From NCBI GenBank assembly GCA_018350325.1, contig JAEVLN010000014.1, forward strand, positions 1,576,001 through 1,640,000: a DNA stretch of 64,000 nt, written 5' to 3'. The position numbers and the translations under genes were made by a program. The DNA is from Globodera rostochiensis. Its lineage: Eukaryota; Nematoda; Chromadorea; Rhabditida; Heteroderidae. This document shows positions 24,801 through 33,796 of this stretch, piece by piece. The stretch's first letter is position 1, and every line of letters starts with the position of its first letter. Below the pieces are notes generated by a model, which saw only the letters and a program-made list of their open reading frames with translations, did no database searches and was not told where the DNA came from.

Positions 24801-27800
24801 ACGTGGACATTTCGCCTCCGCAAGTGCGCGTGGTGAACACGGGCGACTCAATTGTGTTGGACTGTGTGGTGCACGGTCGGTCGGTTGTCGGGTCCTCAAA
24901 GTTTCCATTAGTGGACATTTTAATTCATTTTAATCACTACCAAAACTTTATTTTTCAAAAAAAAACAAACTTTGGTGGTGGGAAATAAACATTTGGGTGG
25001 CCGGACTTCCTTTTTTTGCTGATAATTAGGAAATATTTGAAACTTAATTGCCTTTTTACTTCAATCAAACCTTTGGCCACCCGAATGAAAGCGCTTTTTT
25101 CCTAAATTGCTTTGATTTCCAAATGCGATTGGCCCTATCGCCCAAAGCATCAACGACCAATCAGTGCCCACAGGCACTTTTCCCGCCCGCCGTCCGATGA
25201 TTTCTTTCACATGGCTTCGGGGCAATGATCCCCTCCGTCTTTCGCCCCTGCAGTGGTGCCGTAAGCCGCTGCTCCACCTCAAAAATGTGCAGCCTTCGCA
25301 AGCCGGCATTTACGTCGTCCAGGCGAGGTTGGAGAACGGCACTCTTCTAAGCAGTCGCGCCATTTACCTTCTCGTACAACAACGGGGTCGCGTTGCTTGA
25401 TTGAATACATTACCTATTTTGTTGTTTTCTGTTATATTTTGGTGCTTTGTTTTGTTGCATTTTACGCTTTGTGCTCCGATAGAATGAGGAAATTGCAAAT
25501 CACATTAAATCTAATGCTTTTGGCACTGTTATCCGTTCGCTTGAAAGGACTGGCCCTAAATATGGGATAAAATGCCGTTTGGGATGATTGGCCAAGGTGA
25601 ATGGAATGAACTTAGGCCGTTCCGCTGATGATTTCACATATTCCTGGTCACTCGCGCGTGGCGGGGCGTTGATCCGCGAATTGGGCAAGCAAAGTCAGCT
25701 GGTGGTGAAGTCGGCGGACCCGAGCAATGACTACGGCATTTACCGCTGCGAAGTGGAGAGTGAAGACGGCGAGACGGTCGGACAGGCACAAGCGGCCGTT
25801 TCAGTCGGATTTGACTCGCCCAACAGTCAGTTTGGAGTTAGGGGAAGTTGTGGCCACAAAGAGAAGGAGTAGGGAAAGAATGGGGTTGAGTGAAGAGAGA
25901 AGAAGAAAGAGAAAGAAAGAAAGAAAAAAGATTGGAGTTAGGGGAAGTTGTGGCCACAAAGAGAAGGAGTAGGGAAAGAATGGGGTTGAGTGAAGAGAGA
26001 AGAAGAAAGAGAAAGAAAGAAAGAAAAAAGATTGGAGTTAGGGGAAGTTGTGGCCACAAAGAGAAGGAGTAGGGAAAGAATGGGGTTGAGTGAAGAGAGA
26101 AGAAGAAAGAGAACGAAAGAAAGAAAAAAGATTGGAGTTGGGGGAAGTCGTGGCCACAAAGAGAAGGAGTAGGGAAAGAATGGGGTTGAGTGAAGAGAGA
26201 AGAAGAAAGAAAAAGAAAGAAAGAAAAAAGATTGGAGTTGGGGGAAGTCGTGGCCACAAAGAGAAGGAGTAGGGAAAGAATGGGGTTGAGTGAAGAGAGA
26301 AGAAGAAAGAGAAAGAAAGAAAGAAAAAAGATTGGAGTTAGGGGAAGTTGTGGCCACAAAGAGAAGGAGTAGGGAAAGAATGGGGTTGAGTGAAGAGAGA
26401 AGAAGAAAGAGAACGAAAGAAAGAAAAAGATTGGAGTTGGGGGAAGTCGTGGCCACAAAGAGAAGGAGTAGGGAAAGAATGGGGTTGAGTGAAGAGAGAA
26501 GAAGAAAGAAAAAGAAAGAAAGAAAAAGATTGGAGTTGGGGGAAGTCGTGGCCACAAAGAGAAGGAGTAGGGAAAGAATGGGGTTGAGTGAAGAGAGAAG
26601 AAGAAAGAGAAAGAAAGAAAGAAAAAAGATTGGAGTTAGGGGAAGTTGTGGCCACAAAGAGAAGGAGTAGGGAAAGAATGGGGTTGAGTGAAGAGAGAAG
26701 AAGAAAGAGAACGAAAGAAAGAAAAAAGATTGGAGTTGGGGGAAGTCGTGGCCACAAAGAGAAGGAGTAGGGAAAGAATGGGGTTGAGTGAAGAGAGAAG
26801 AAGAAAGAAAAAGAAAGAAAGAAAAAAGATTGGAGTTGGGGGAAGTCGTGGCCACAAAGAGAAGGAGTAGGGAAAGAATGGGGTTGAGTGAAGAGAGAAG
26901 AAGAAAGAGAACGAAAGAAAGAAAAAAGAGCAAAAAGGAGAGAAAACAGGCTGTCAGATAAAGAGAAAGAGGGAGCGGAAAAGAATGAGAGGAAAGAAGC
27001 AAAAAGGAATAAAAAGGAACAAAAAAAGGGAATTGCTTGAGCACATCGGTCCTTTGTCTGTTTTATTTCTGTGTTTCGCTGCCATTCGTTTCCATTTAAG
27101 CTGGCATTACTGTAAATTAGCGTATTTAGGTGCCGTTGAAGCTAAATTTGACGGGGATTCGCAGGCGGTACTGAATTGTCCCGTATTCGTTGTGCCCGGC
27201 TCCACCGTCGATTGGCATCGCGAGGACGGCGAGCCGTTGCCGGAAAATTCGAACCAAGCCAACGACAAATTGCTGTATTTTATGATTAGCCGGCCGATGT
27301 TTATTTGTTGATTATTACACTTCAGTATCGACAAATTCGACGACTCCACCGCGGGAACGTACCGTTGCAAAGTCCATTACGGACAGAGCAGCGTGGACGG
27401 ATTTGTAAACGCAATAATATTCGGTTCGACCATTTGTAATGCCAAATAATTGAAGCAATCTTTGAACTTGCAGTGCCGGATACGGTCATTAAAGTTTTGT
27501 TGAATGTGTCGGCAGAGTCCGTGCAGGTCGGCGACCAGGCATGGCTGGACTGCGTGGTGGTCGGGGACCCGCACGCGCAGGTCGACTTCTCCAAAGACGA
27601 GGCGGACGAATTGCCGTCAAATGCTAAAGTTGGTTGGCTTCAACAAGCCTATCGATAGAGCAGGCCCGCCGGGAATATTTGGAATTGGGGGGGGGGGTCA
27701 TATTTTGAGGGAAATCGCCATTTGCGAACTCGGCACGGATTTATGTATATTCAAATGTTAAGAAACAAACGAACGGATGCCAAAGTATCTTTTTGATTAA

Positions 27801-30800
27801 TTCTACTCGAAATTTTGCGTTCATTTCCTACCAAATAAGTCCAAGTGGAAATGCCGACCCAAAATTGATTTGCAAAATAAATTAGGTGACTGCCAACCGT
27901 CTCCTTTTCACTTCAATTTCAATGGAAAATACGGGCAAATATCGCTGTCGAGCACAAACCAAAGAAGGAGTTCTGGAGACATCGGCACTTTTGAACGTGG
28001 AAGGCAGCGAGGAGACGGAAGCCGAGAAGCGGCGAAGAAGCTTTCAGCACGAGAGACGCAAGACGGAGCAGGACGAGGCGGCTTCAACAACGGCAGAGGA
28101 GGAGGTGGAAGAGGAAGAACAGAAGGGGCCCCAGTACACTTTGGCCGAGTCGCGCAAGGCCGAAACGGACGAGGACCAATCGGTGGAGATAGCACGGCCC
28201 GAACCGGATCAGCCGCAGCGGTTGCGCCGACTGCGACGGCTGCGACAGCAGCGGCGTCGAGCAACGCACCATTCAAAGAAACAGCAACAGGACGAAGACG
28301 GCGGCTACAAGGAGCAGAAGCAGAAGAAGCGGAAGAAGAGCATTGCGGAAGTTCGCAAGGAGAACCTGCGGAGGAGGGCAGAACGGTAAGTACAGTAGAC
28401 AGGACGCCCCGCTCAGAACAGAAAGTCTGGCCGCCTGGTTCTCAATATTATTAGACTTTTGTCCCCACCTTTTAAATCCCTAATCTTTTTTAATAGTCTT
28501 TTGTCCCCACCTTTTAAATCCCTAATCTTTTTTAATAGTCTTTTGTCCCCACCTTTTAAATCCCTAATCTTTTTTAATAGTCTTTTGTCCCCACCTTTTA
28601 AATCCCTAATCTTTTTTAATAGTCTTTTGGCCCCTCCACCTTTTTAAGAATTAATTGGCACCAGTGATTACGATATTCCTTTAGGTACCGAAATGGGCGC
28701 ACGCAGTTCCAGAAGTATTACCATCATTACGAGATTCGCAACGACGCCCCGCCGGTCGCCCTGCACCGTGCCAGCCTGTTCGGGTCCTGGTTTTGGTCTT
28801 GAAGAGCCCCCAGCAAAAACTATAAAATGCGTTTCGATCAAAACTCTCTTTCTCTGCTGCCATAAAATTGTATGATCACTATAATATTGTAGAGTACCGT
28901 ATTCCACCACCACCACCCCATACAGTACCCATACAATTAATTCACTTCACAGACACTTAACCTTCTTAAAATTCTCGCCATTCACTTTCTCTCATTATTC
29001 TCCATTCTTTTAATTAGAATTTGTTTCTCAGTTAATTAATTAACAAATTGACCAATAACGGAGTGCTTTCTTTCCTCTTCCGCACTGCCACCCGCCCGCG
29101 TGATTCCCTCTCCGTATATAACCTTTTCGATTGGTTGATTCGTTTGTTTGCCGTCAGTCAACACGTTAAAATCACCGATTTATTCTTTGAAGGGTTGCGA
29201 TTAAATGCTTTGGGCAATAAACCCTCGGGGGGGGGCTGCTTTGCATTTTTGTTGTGTGTTCGAGTCTCGGCAACATTTTCTGTCCTTTCGTTCCCCTTCA
29301 GAAGGGCTTTTAACAAGCAGCACTACCGAAGAGCCTCCGGGGACGACAGAGTCCGGACTTCAGCTGGGCGGATATGTGGACATCGAAGTGGAGAGGGGCG
29401 AGCCGCGCGAAGGAATGATTGGAGTGATCGGTCCGGATCGGTTGTTGAAGCCGGAGGGTCAAAAGGGGACGACGATTTCGGACGGACTCGAAGAAAGTCT
29501 TTCGAATGGGGAGGGCATAGGAGAGGAAGATTCGGTTGAGGAGGACAATTTGGGCGAACGGCCGGCAGAGTCGGCACATTTCCGCCAGTTCAGTGGGGCA
29601 ACCGCTTTGGCACTTCCTTCGGAAAGGGCACTGCGTTTGGATGCTCTTAACTTGGAGCTTCAAATGCGCCCTCAGTCCCCCAATGGAATCATTTTCTTTG
29701 CTTCCGCGGCCGCCCCCCGACGACAGAAAGATAAGCGGCTGTTTATACACAGTTTAGAAGTCCAAAATGGCCTTGTCCAATACAAATTTTCGCCGGCCGG
29801 ACAAACTTTTGGTTGGTGGGCTAAAAACGGAAATTGGCTAAAACGGATTTTAGAAATTGCCCAAAGCAGCGATAAAGTGCCGCTGAATGAATTGACAAAT
29901 GTTCGGGTGCTTAATGATGGGCGAGGCAAAGGTGGGTTGTTTAATGGCGGCAGATCACATTCATTGGCTGATCTGATCAGTCCATTTTGATTGGGGTGGG
30001 CGAGAAGCTCCAAAGTCACGACTTATTTTGAATTATTTCAGTAACTTTGCAAATTGGCTCCGCTCGTCCCATCGAACTCGCTTATAGCTCCAATGACATT
30101 GCGTACCCATCAAATGCGCCGTCCCGGGTGTTCATCGGAGGGATGGACCCAAAACGGGCCAAACATTTCCCAAAAATGATCAATTTTATCGGATCCATTG
30201 GTCATGTGAAAATTAACGGAAAAAGTGTGGAGTTGGACGGAGACGGACGAGCGGAAAGTGTCGAAGGGTATCCAATTGGCGGAACTGATCGAGATCAACA
30301 GGAATCCAGCCTTGATCAGGGCGAGAATCAGTGCTCAAGTGAGCCGTGCCGGAATGGGGGTCGTTGTCAACTGACACGTTGGGGATTTGAGGTGAATTTG
30401 TTGAAAGTGTTGGGCAAAGTAATTGAATTATCTTTTATTTTATGTTTAAGAATGTAATGTTTTCACCCAAAATGTGTTCAGTGCCATTGTTCCGAAGGGT
30501 ATGCTGGAAATTTGTGCCAGCTGCCTTCAACTGACGGAATTTGTCCGGGAGGCCAACGTTTGTGTGCTCATGGCGTCTGTGTTTCGGCCGAGGACAGCCG
30601 AGGTGTCCAGTGTTTGTGCCCTCCGGGGTGGGAAGGGATGCGCTGTGAAAGCGAAACCGACCTGCTGAAAGAAGCGAAAGGCATTCACTTTGACGGCAAA
30701 CATTCTTTCTTGGCACTTCCGCTGGGTGCCGGAGTGGAGGAGGGCGGGCAAATTGTCCCAAGGCCGTATTCGGTAACATTACCTATATTTTTGTGTAGAA

Positions 30801-33278
30801 TGGGCGAACAGATTGAGCTTCGCCTGAGTCCGGAACGGCGCCGAAATGAGTCTCGGCAACAATTGATTGGTGCGATGGTCGGAGCCCGGGGCGAAGTGAT
30901 CAGTGCGATTGGAATGCAAGAAGAAAAGTTCTGGATGGTCCACAGGGAAGGTGCGATTGATTGCACGTCCTAATCATCTGAAATTAGTTATTTTAATTAT
31001 TCCCTCAGGCAACGATCAGCCGTCCACAAAACGCTTTTTGACTAAACGGATCAAGCACATAAATACGCATCATTTGAGGATAGAGCCTGGCGATACACTC
31101 AACGAAATGAATGTGTTGGTGGAGGGGCGTCCGAAGGGTGTGCTTAAGGGGGAGGCGGGTGCGGATGGCATTTTGTTACTGGGAGGAATGCCTCCGAGGG
31201 GAATAGCAATGCCCGAGGCAATACAGTCAACGCTGGTGGGCGTTGTGCCGTTTAAGGGCTGTGTGGAAGAGTTGCTGCTGAACGGGCGAGTGTTGAGCAT
31301 AGCCGAGTTGAGGAGGGACGGGTACACGGGGGCCAACCTTCAAAGTTGTGGAAAGACGACGACAACAACGCCCGTTCCAACATCGTATCAGGCCGAGGAA
31401 GAGGAGGGTGGTTAATTTTATAACAATTTTTGGGTTTTATTATTAATTCTCGACTAAGGGCCGTCTCCGACTGAATTGGGCACTTTCTCGACTTCGACTC
31501 TTCTACCTCCAACCGCGCCATCGATCATTTTCACAGTGTCGGAGGATCCCAATTTGGCCATTCAACATGACAGGGAAGGGCCTTTGGTGGGCACAGTCGG
31601 GACTATTGAAGTTGAATATGACGAAGTTGGATCGACACTGGTGGGTAATTATTGGACAATGTTGGGGCAAACAGACAAAATCATTTCTAATTGAAGCATC
31701 CCGCGACTACGACGGCATTTCCTGAAGAAATTGCCTTCAAAGAGCGGCCATCGTCTTTCGGAACAACTGTAGAGACTTCAGAGACTCCAATGTTCACCAC
31801 AGTCTCTCCAACGCCCGAGCCCACAACGATTGTGCCAGCCCCGCCTCGTCCAATCGACCAACGGCGTCCGGATTCGATCACGCAAGTTCCAGAACCGCCT
31901 TATACTTCCCCTACACCGGACGCCCCAAACATTCCGTCGACAATTACTCCCCGTCCGGTGGAATCGGCCGAAATCGAAGGACCTTTTGTCGGACTGTGCG
32001 AAGAGAGCACTTGCGGGGCGCACGGACATTGCGAAGAAGTGAATGAGACGCATGTGCTGTGCGAATGCCGAGACTATTACGTGGGACAGTTCTGCGAAGA
32101 ATGTGAATTGTCTCTTGAACATTGAATTTGTTTGGCACGGTTTGATCTCTGATGTTTTAGTTCGTCCCATCGAATACGCCGCCAAATTTGACGGAAGCGC
32201 TTTTGTGGTAATGTTCTTTTGGTGGTTAATTTATACAAAAAGGCACAAAAAAGGTTGTTGGATTCGACTTTTATCTTTAAAATAGCCATTTAGTCCGCCG
32301 ACCCCTCCCCAATTTAATTTGTTGAGGTTTTTTCCTCTGACGAATTCCCACATCTGAGCAGTGAGCAGGAGGAGTCCGTCGAGTTCAAAGTGCGCACTCG
32401 TGCCAAGTACGGGCTGATCATCTGGCAAGGTCAACAGCCATCACTGCCGGACGAGGCAACGCCTGACGATTTGCTGCTGGGCGAAGACTTTCTGTCCATT
32501 GGCATTCTGGACGGACATTTGAGCTTTTCCTTCGAGTTGGGTGGTGGCGCGGCACAGATTCTCAGTGAAAGGCCAGTGGACGATGGCAAAACTCATTCGG
32601 TAAACGAAACTGGACGGGAACATCCCCGAGAAACGCCACCAGCTTTTGTTCCCGAAAATTAGCATTAAATGCAAATTGTTCTAAAAAAGGCATTCCCGGA
32701 ATGGAGGACCCCCCCCCCCCCCGTGCGAGTTACTCTAATTCATTAACACTTTTACTTTTTTGTTAGATAAAAGCAATTCGCCGTGGGCGCGATGGGTGGC
32801 TGACTGTTGACAATGGCACGCCAATGATTGGACGTAAGCGATTAATAAAGAACATAAACTTTGGATACTTTTAAATTGAAGGGAGCAGCGGCATTTTGGC
32901 AATGCTTAACGTCGAGGGGCACGTTTTTGTCGGTGAGTTGTTTCGTTTCCGTCTATTCGAAGTGCTTTAATGCATTCATTGCGAATCAAATCATATCCCT
33001 GGAAGCTTTTTGAGAATGCTAATTTTGCCTCAGGCGGAGTGCCGGACCTTCACGAAATGACTGCCGGTCTGCACACACAAAACTTTGTGGGATGTTTGGC
33101 CGAATTGGCACTAAACGGCCAAAAGATGGATTTGATGCACAGTGCCATTGATGGAAGAAATTTACGGCCGTGCCGTTCTTGGCAGCCCAATCGGATGAGG
33201 AGGCGGCGAAAGTGGATGCGACGTGTGAGAAAGCAACGGAAGGCGGCGGAACACCGGAGGGCGGCCCTCGGGGGATGA
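1605..33278 (+). CDS. unc-52: Perlecan / UNC-52, basement membrane heparan sulfate proteoglycan core protein (5' end not seen)
   Basis: Very large secreted extracellular matrix protein. In nematodes perlecan lies in the basement membrane under body-wall muscle and anchors dense bodies and M-lines. The domain order fits the family: LDLa repeats, Ig, LDLa repeats, Ig, laminin-EGF with two laminin IV modules, a long Ig array, then three laminin G domains with EGF modules. At least 45 exons can be followed by frame and phase. Introns range from about 43 bp to 4.4 kb. The stop is at 33276-33278, after an unusually basic tail. No signal peptide or upstream exon is visible, so the protein start is missing from this model. 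One intron hosts an antisense gene, and several introns carry long tandem arrays next to their donor sites. Individual blocks are described below. Identification is very secure; exon borders are hand-placed. Confidence 0.95.
2755..2850 (+). repeat. About 30-bp tandem repeat just after a perlecan splice donor
   Basis: About three imperfect copies built on GACGGGATCGTTTAATCGCC with an attached CTATTAAC. The array begins about 18 nt downstream of the donor at 2738 and runs almost up to the acceptor at 2855, so it fills most of this 118-bp intron. It is one of several arrays in the window placed next to a 5' splice site. Confidence 0.8.
3107..7543 (+). other. Large perlecan intron, 4.4 kb, low complexity
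   Basis: I see no exon of known perlecan type here. The stretch holds many G and C runs of 8-17 bases (for example 3358-3363, 3939-3949, 3965-3978, 4380-4391, 4556-4630, 4860-4876), purine-rich tracts at 5460-5560, and AT-rich sequence. Several open frames exist on both strands but are low-complexity Gly, Pro or Ser translations of these runs. A short undiscovered exon cannot be excluded, since this is by far the longest intron without recognised content. Confidence 0.6.
7544..8501 (+). CDS. unc-52: Perlecan: Ig domain followed by LDLa repeats 5-7
   Basis: Exons 7544-7645 and 7739-7904 encode an I-set Ig domain: [17 protein letters not shown], the core Trp in VRWTRVGG, and the F-strand [12 protein letters not shown]. 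Three LDLa modules follow in exons from 7971 to 8110, about 8171 to 8296 and about 8380 to 8501. Each ends in a calcium-binding acidic signature ([27 protein letters not shown]). The Ig placed between LDLa groups agrees with the nematode UNC-52 layout. Introns are short (about 60-95 bp) and phases agree across the junctions I checked. Confidence 0.9.
8558..9770 (+). CDS. unc-52: Perlecan: second Ig domain and proline-rich entry to domain III
   Basis: Exons 8558-8590, 8643-8815 and 9559-9770. The Ig domain contains [19 protein letters not shown] and INWRLNW, then, after the intron, [13 protein letters not shown]. The exon that ends at 8815 stops inside the Ig, and the reading resumes in phase at 9559 (GTLSVQNAQ joined to PMDQGAY). 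The 743-bp intron between them is almost entirely a 60-bp tandem array that copies the exon tail and the splice donor. A Pro-rich linker (eight consecutive Pro codons with Glu) then leads into the first laminin-EGF half-module ending in GECQCK. Confidence 0.9.
8773..9525 (+). repeat. 60-bp minisatellite, 13 copies, containing exon tail plus 5' splice site
   Basis: Copies are nearly identical, with period exactly 60 bp through 9420; the twelfth lacks 3 bp and the last is cut at about 9525. Copy 1 is the real end of the perlecan Ig exon (8773-8815) plus the start of the intron. Each later copy carries the same exon tail (GGTCGGCACTTTGAGCGTCC) and the same donor context ACA/GTGAGTGAG. Variation is almost only C/T at one position (two copies). 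A long open frame through the array in another frame is a side effect of the 60-bp period (divisible by 3). Confidence 0.97.
9824..11104 (+). CDS. unc-52: Perlecan domain III: laminin-EGF and first laminin IV module, N-terminal part
   Basis: Exon 9824-9965 completes a laminin-EGF module ([16 protein letters not shown]...[10 protein letters not shown]). The laminin IV (type A) module starts in exon about 10430-10602 ([10 protein letters not shown], the typical WxLPxxFLGDK motif) and continues in exons about 10655-10740 ([16 protein letters not shown]), 10796-10886 and about 10986-11104 ([20 protein letters not shown]). It is interrupted here by a 3.1-kb intron and resumes at 14245. Between 9966 and 10429 the intron is AT-rich; a micro-exon around 10142-10152 is possible but unproven. 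Confidence 0.88.
11250..12369 (-). CDS. Antisense gene nested in a perlecan intron, 316-aa protein of unknown function
   Basis: Three exons on the minus strand: 12369-12066, 11945-11530, 11480-11250, with introns of 120 and 49 bp bounded by GT..AG. The coding length of 951 bp is an exact multiple of three, which supports the model. The protein starts [18 protein letters not shown] and has a helical, Trp-containing part ([16 protein letters not shown]) and a Gln/Lys-rich segment. A basic, likely helical region follows ([20 protein letters not shown]), then a Ser-rich low-complexity stretch, a CCSCC cluster near residue 245, and a final helical segment [15 protein letters not shown]. No signal peptide or membrane segment is seen. 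I do not recognise the family. It lies wholly inside the perlecan intron 11105-14244 and is transcribed against its host. Confidence 0.75.
12690..12985. repeat. GAAA/GAGG purine microsatellite
   Basis: About 300 bp of nearly pure purine sequence built from GAAAGAAA, GAGAGGAAA and AGAGAAGAAAG units, inside the perlecan intron upstream of the nested gene. Such mirror-like purine tracts can form triplex DNA. The long minus-strand frames of Phe, Leu and Ser across it are translation artefacts. Confidence 0.9.
12986..14244 (+). other. 3' part of the perlecan intron hosting the nested gene
   Basis: No exon recognised. The sequence contains several G-runs (13524-13532, 13693-13710, 13789-13801, 13839-13848, 13884-13892) and a 19-20 bp unit AAGGTTGTCTGCCAAACAT repeated about three times at 14066-14116. 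The upstream part may hold the promoter and 5' UTR of the antisense nested gene. The intron ends in a T-rich tract and TTTTTCAG at 14244. Confidence 0.6.
14245..17340 (+). CDS. unc-52: Perlecan domain III: end of laminin IV-1, laminin IV-2 and laminin-EGF array
   Basis: Exon 14245-14516 ends the first laminin IV module ([11 protein letters not shown]) and gives a laminin-EGF ([20 protein letters not shown]). Exon 14836-15055 carries another EGF half ([19 protein letters not shown]). Exons about 15102-15350 and 15394-15637 hold laminin IV-2 ([19 protein letters not shown], then [18 protein letters not shown]), joined across a 43-bp intron. The laminin-EGF array continues in exons near 16371-16505 ([18 protein letters not shown]), 16669-16828, 16927-17035, 17089-17173 and 17239-17340. 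Introns include a 734-bp one (15638-16370) rich in G and C runs. Confidence 0.9.
17341..18310 (+). other. Perlecan intron between domains III and IV
   Basis: T- and CT-rich intron sequence (for example CTCTCTTTCTCTCTCTCC around 17907). A short open stretch at 18097-18190 might be an exon ([14 protein letters not shown]), but I could not fit its phase to both neighbours, so it is left out of the gene model. Confidence 0.4.
18311..27635 (+). CDS. unc-52: Perlecan domain IV: array of about 14 Ig domains
   Basis: Roughly fourteen I-set Ig domains can be followed, each with two Cys, a core Trp and the F-strand DxGxYxC. F-strands include [10 protein letters not shown] (about 18576), [10 protein letters not shown] (19050), [11 protein letters not shown] (19416), [11 protein letters not shown] (19722), HAGSYVCSS (20155), [10 protein letters not shown] (20593), [10 protein letters not shown] (21080), [10 protein letters not shown] (24699), [10 protein letters not shown] (25730) and [10 protein letters not shown] (27350). 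A group of five (19200-20600) shares the B-strand/loop motif RCWVPG or RCWVPD and PLPxGA, marking a recent internal expansion. Main exons are 18473-18649, 18725-18846, about 18895-19119, about 19162-19800, 19924-20239, 20408-20649, 20768-20942, about 20992-21155, 24071-24230, 24281-24490, 25174-25386 and about 27130-27275. Two introns in this block hold large tandem arrays (21716-24070 and 25825-27130). Confidence 0.9.
21722..24005 (+). repeat. 2.3-kb G-rich minisatellite with six copies of an exon tail plus splice donor
   Basis: The basic unit is GGAGCCGGAGTGGGGGGGG of about 17-22 bp, with variants GCGGGAGCCGGAGTGG and GGAGGCGGG; I estimate over 100 units. Embedded in it at about 21775, 22050, 22196, 22979 and 23978 are five further copies of the real exon end at 21685-21725 (GAGCCGGACGTGGAATGGCT followed by TCAGTGAGTT). 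The true exon ends at 21715 and joins in phase to 24071 (EWLH then [10 protein letters not shown]). Almost every unit has a G-run of 6 or more on the transcribed-sense strand. Confidence 0.97.
25830..26925 (+). repeat. 100-bp purine-rich minisatellite, about 11 copies
   Basis: The unit starts GATTGGAGTTAGGGGAAGTT and ends in AGAAGAAAGAGAAAGAAAGAAAG. Copies differ by a few positions (TTAGGGG/TTGGGGG, GTTGTGG/GTCGTGG, GAAAG/GACG/AAAAG) that recur in an alternating higher-order pattern. Two copies are 99 bp. It begins only a few bases after the probable donor of the Ig exon ending near 25824. The long open frames on both strands are by-products of the lack of stop codons. Confidence 0.95.
27885..28790 (+). 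CDS. unc-52: Perlecan: end of last domain IV Ig and highly charged linker
   Basis: Exon 27885-28385 finishes an Ig domain ([15 protein letters not shown]...TSALLNVEG) and then runs into about 130 residues that are almost entirely Glu, Lys, Arg, Gln and Asp. It includes [13 protein letters not shown] and Arg-rich stretches such as [15 protein letters not shown] and KQKKRKKS. The exon ends at GTAAGTA. The next exon, about 28685-28790, continues with [19 protein letters not shown]. The segment lies between the Ig array and the laminin G region, where perlecans do not normally carry such a run as far as I know. Predicted helix or disorder; it could bind polyanions or be a cleavage region. Coding status is supported by the open frame and GC-rich codon use. 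Confidence 0.8.
28452..28632 (+). repeat. 42-bp tandem repeat, about 4.3 copies, in perlecan intron
   Basis: Unit AGTCTTTTGTCCCCACCTTT followed by TAAATCCCTAATCTTTTTTAAT. Copies are identical until the last, which diverges at TTTTGGCCCCTCC. It starts 66 nt downstream of the donor at 28386. Confidence 0.95.
28791..29290 (+). other. Perlecan intron before domain V
   Basis: T-rich, CT-rich intron without recognised coding sequence. It ends in CCTTTCGTTCCCCTTCAG at about 29300. Confidence 0.5.
29300..33278 (+). CDS. unc-52: Perlecan domain V: three laminin G domains with EGF modules and basic C-terminus
   Basis: An acidic Thr/Glu/Gly-rich region (about 29300-29570) precedes laminin G-1 ([36 protein letters not shown], ending near 30240 with [19 protein letters not shown]). 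Two EGF modules follow ([11 protein letters not shown] at 30339; [14 protein letters not shown] at 30572), then laminin G-2 ([45 protein letters not shown]). A Thr/Pro-rich mucin-like linker (31460-31960) leads to a further EGF ([14 protein letters not shown]). Laminin G-3 ([37 protein letters not shown]) spans six exons from about 32160. The protein ends after CRSWQPNR in about 30 residues rich in Arg and Lys. In vertebrates domain V is the integrin, dystroglycan and endorepellin region. Confidence 0.93.
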
Positions 33279-33796
33279 ATTAGGGCGGCAGAACCAAATT
33301 GATTGGGAGAAAGAGATCGCCGACAAAGGATTGTTTTTTCAGTTTGGATACACGATCATATAAAGTGATTGGCTTCATATTCATTCCTTTTTTTGATCAC
33401 TGATCAGCATCTCCAAATGATCGGACATTTTCGTCTTTCTCTCAATTTTCTGTCCATCTTCTGAACGTTTTCTTCGTCTCTTCGCGTTGATGTGCTCCTG
33501 CTGCTGCTGTTCGCCGTCCGAAAGTGTCGTCCATTGTCACGTCGTCCACAAATCCTTTCCTTAATAAGTAACGACGTAAATCCATTCCATGAATTAGCAA
33601 TCAAATTGCTTTCATCCCGCTAATTGGTGTTTAATTTGAGACCATTTGTTCAATCCCAAGACCATTTTCACAGAATTCAGACAGACCCATTTGATAAGCT
33701 TCCGACATTTCGAAAAGACTCTCTGCCCGTTGACGCCGAACGGCCAACCCCCGAGGCGTCGGACAGAGTCCTTTCAAGCTCTAAAAAAGCAGATTA
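33279..33796. other. Perlecan 3' flank
   Basis: Holds the perlecan 3' UTR and spacer. On the minus strand there are open stretches at 33404-33604 (basic, Arg/Glu-rich) and about 33670-33780 (Ser/Gly-rich) that could be extra 3' exons of the neighbouring minus-strand gene. I could not connect them with certainty. Confidence 0.35.

Noticed and set aside
25838..27044. Long minus-strand open frames of Phe, Leu, Ser and Pro
   Set aside because: They are the complement of the purine-rich 100-bp array, where stop codons are rare by composition.
28681..28916. Minus-strand frames over the perlecan exon at 28685
   Set aside because: They overlap a plus-strand exon supported by acceptor, frame and context, and have no motif of their own.
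30773..30798. Apparent 26-bp GT..AG intron in the second laminin G domain
   Set aside because: Removing it breaks the reading frame, whereas reading through is open and in phase, so it is coding.
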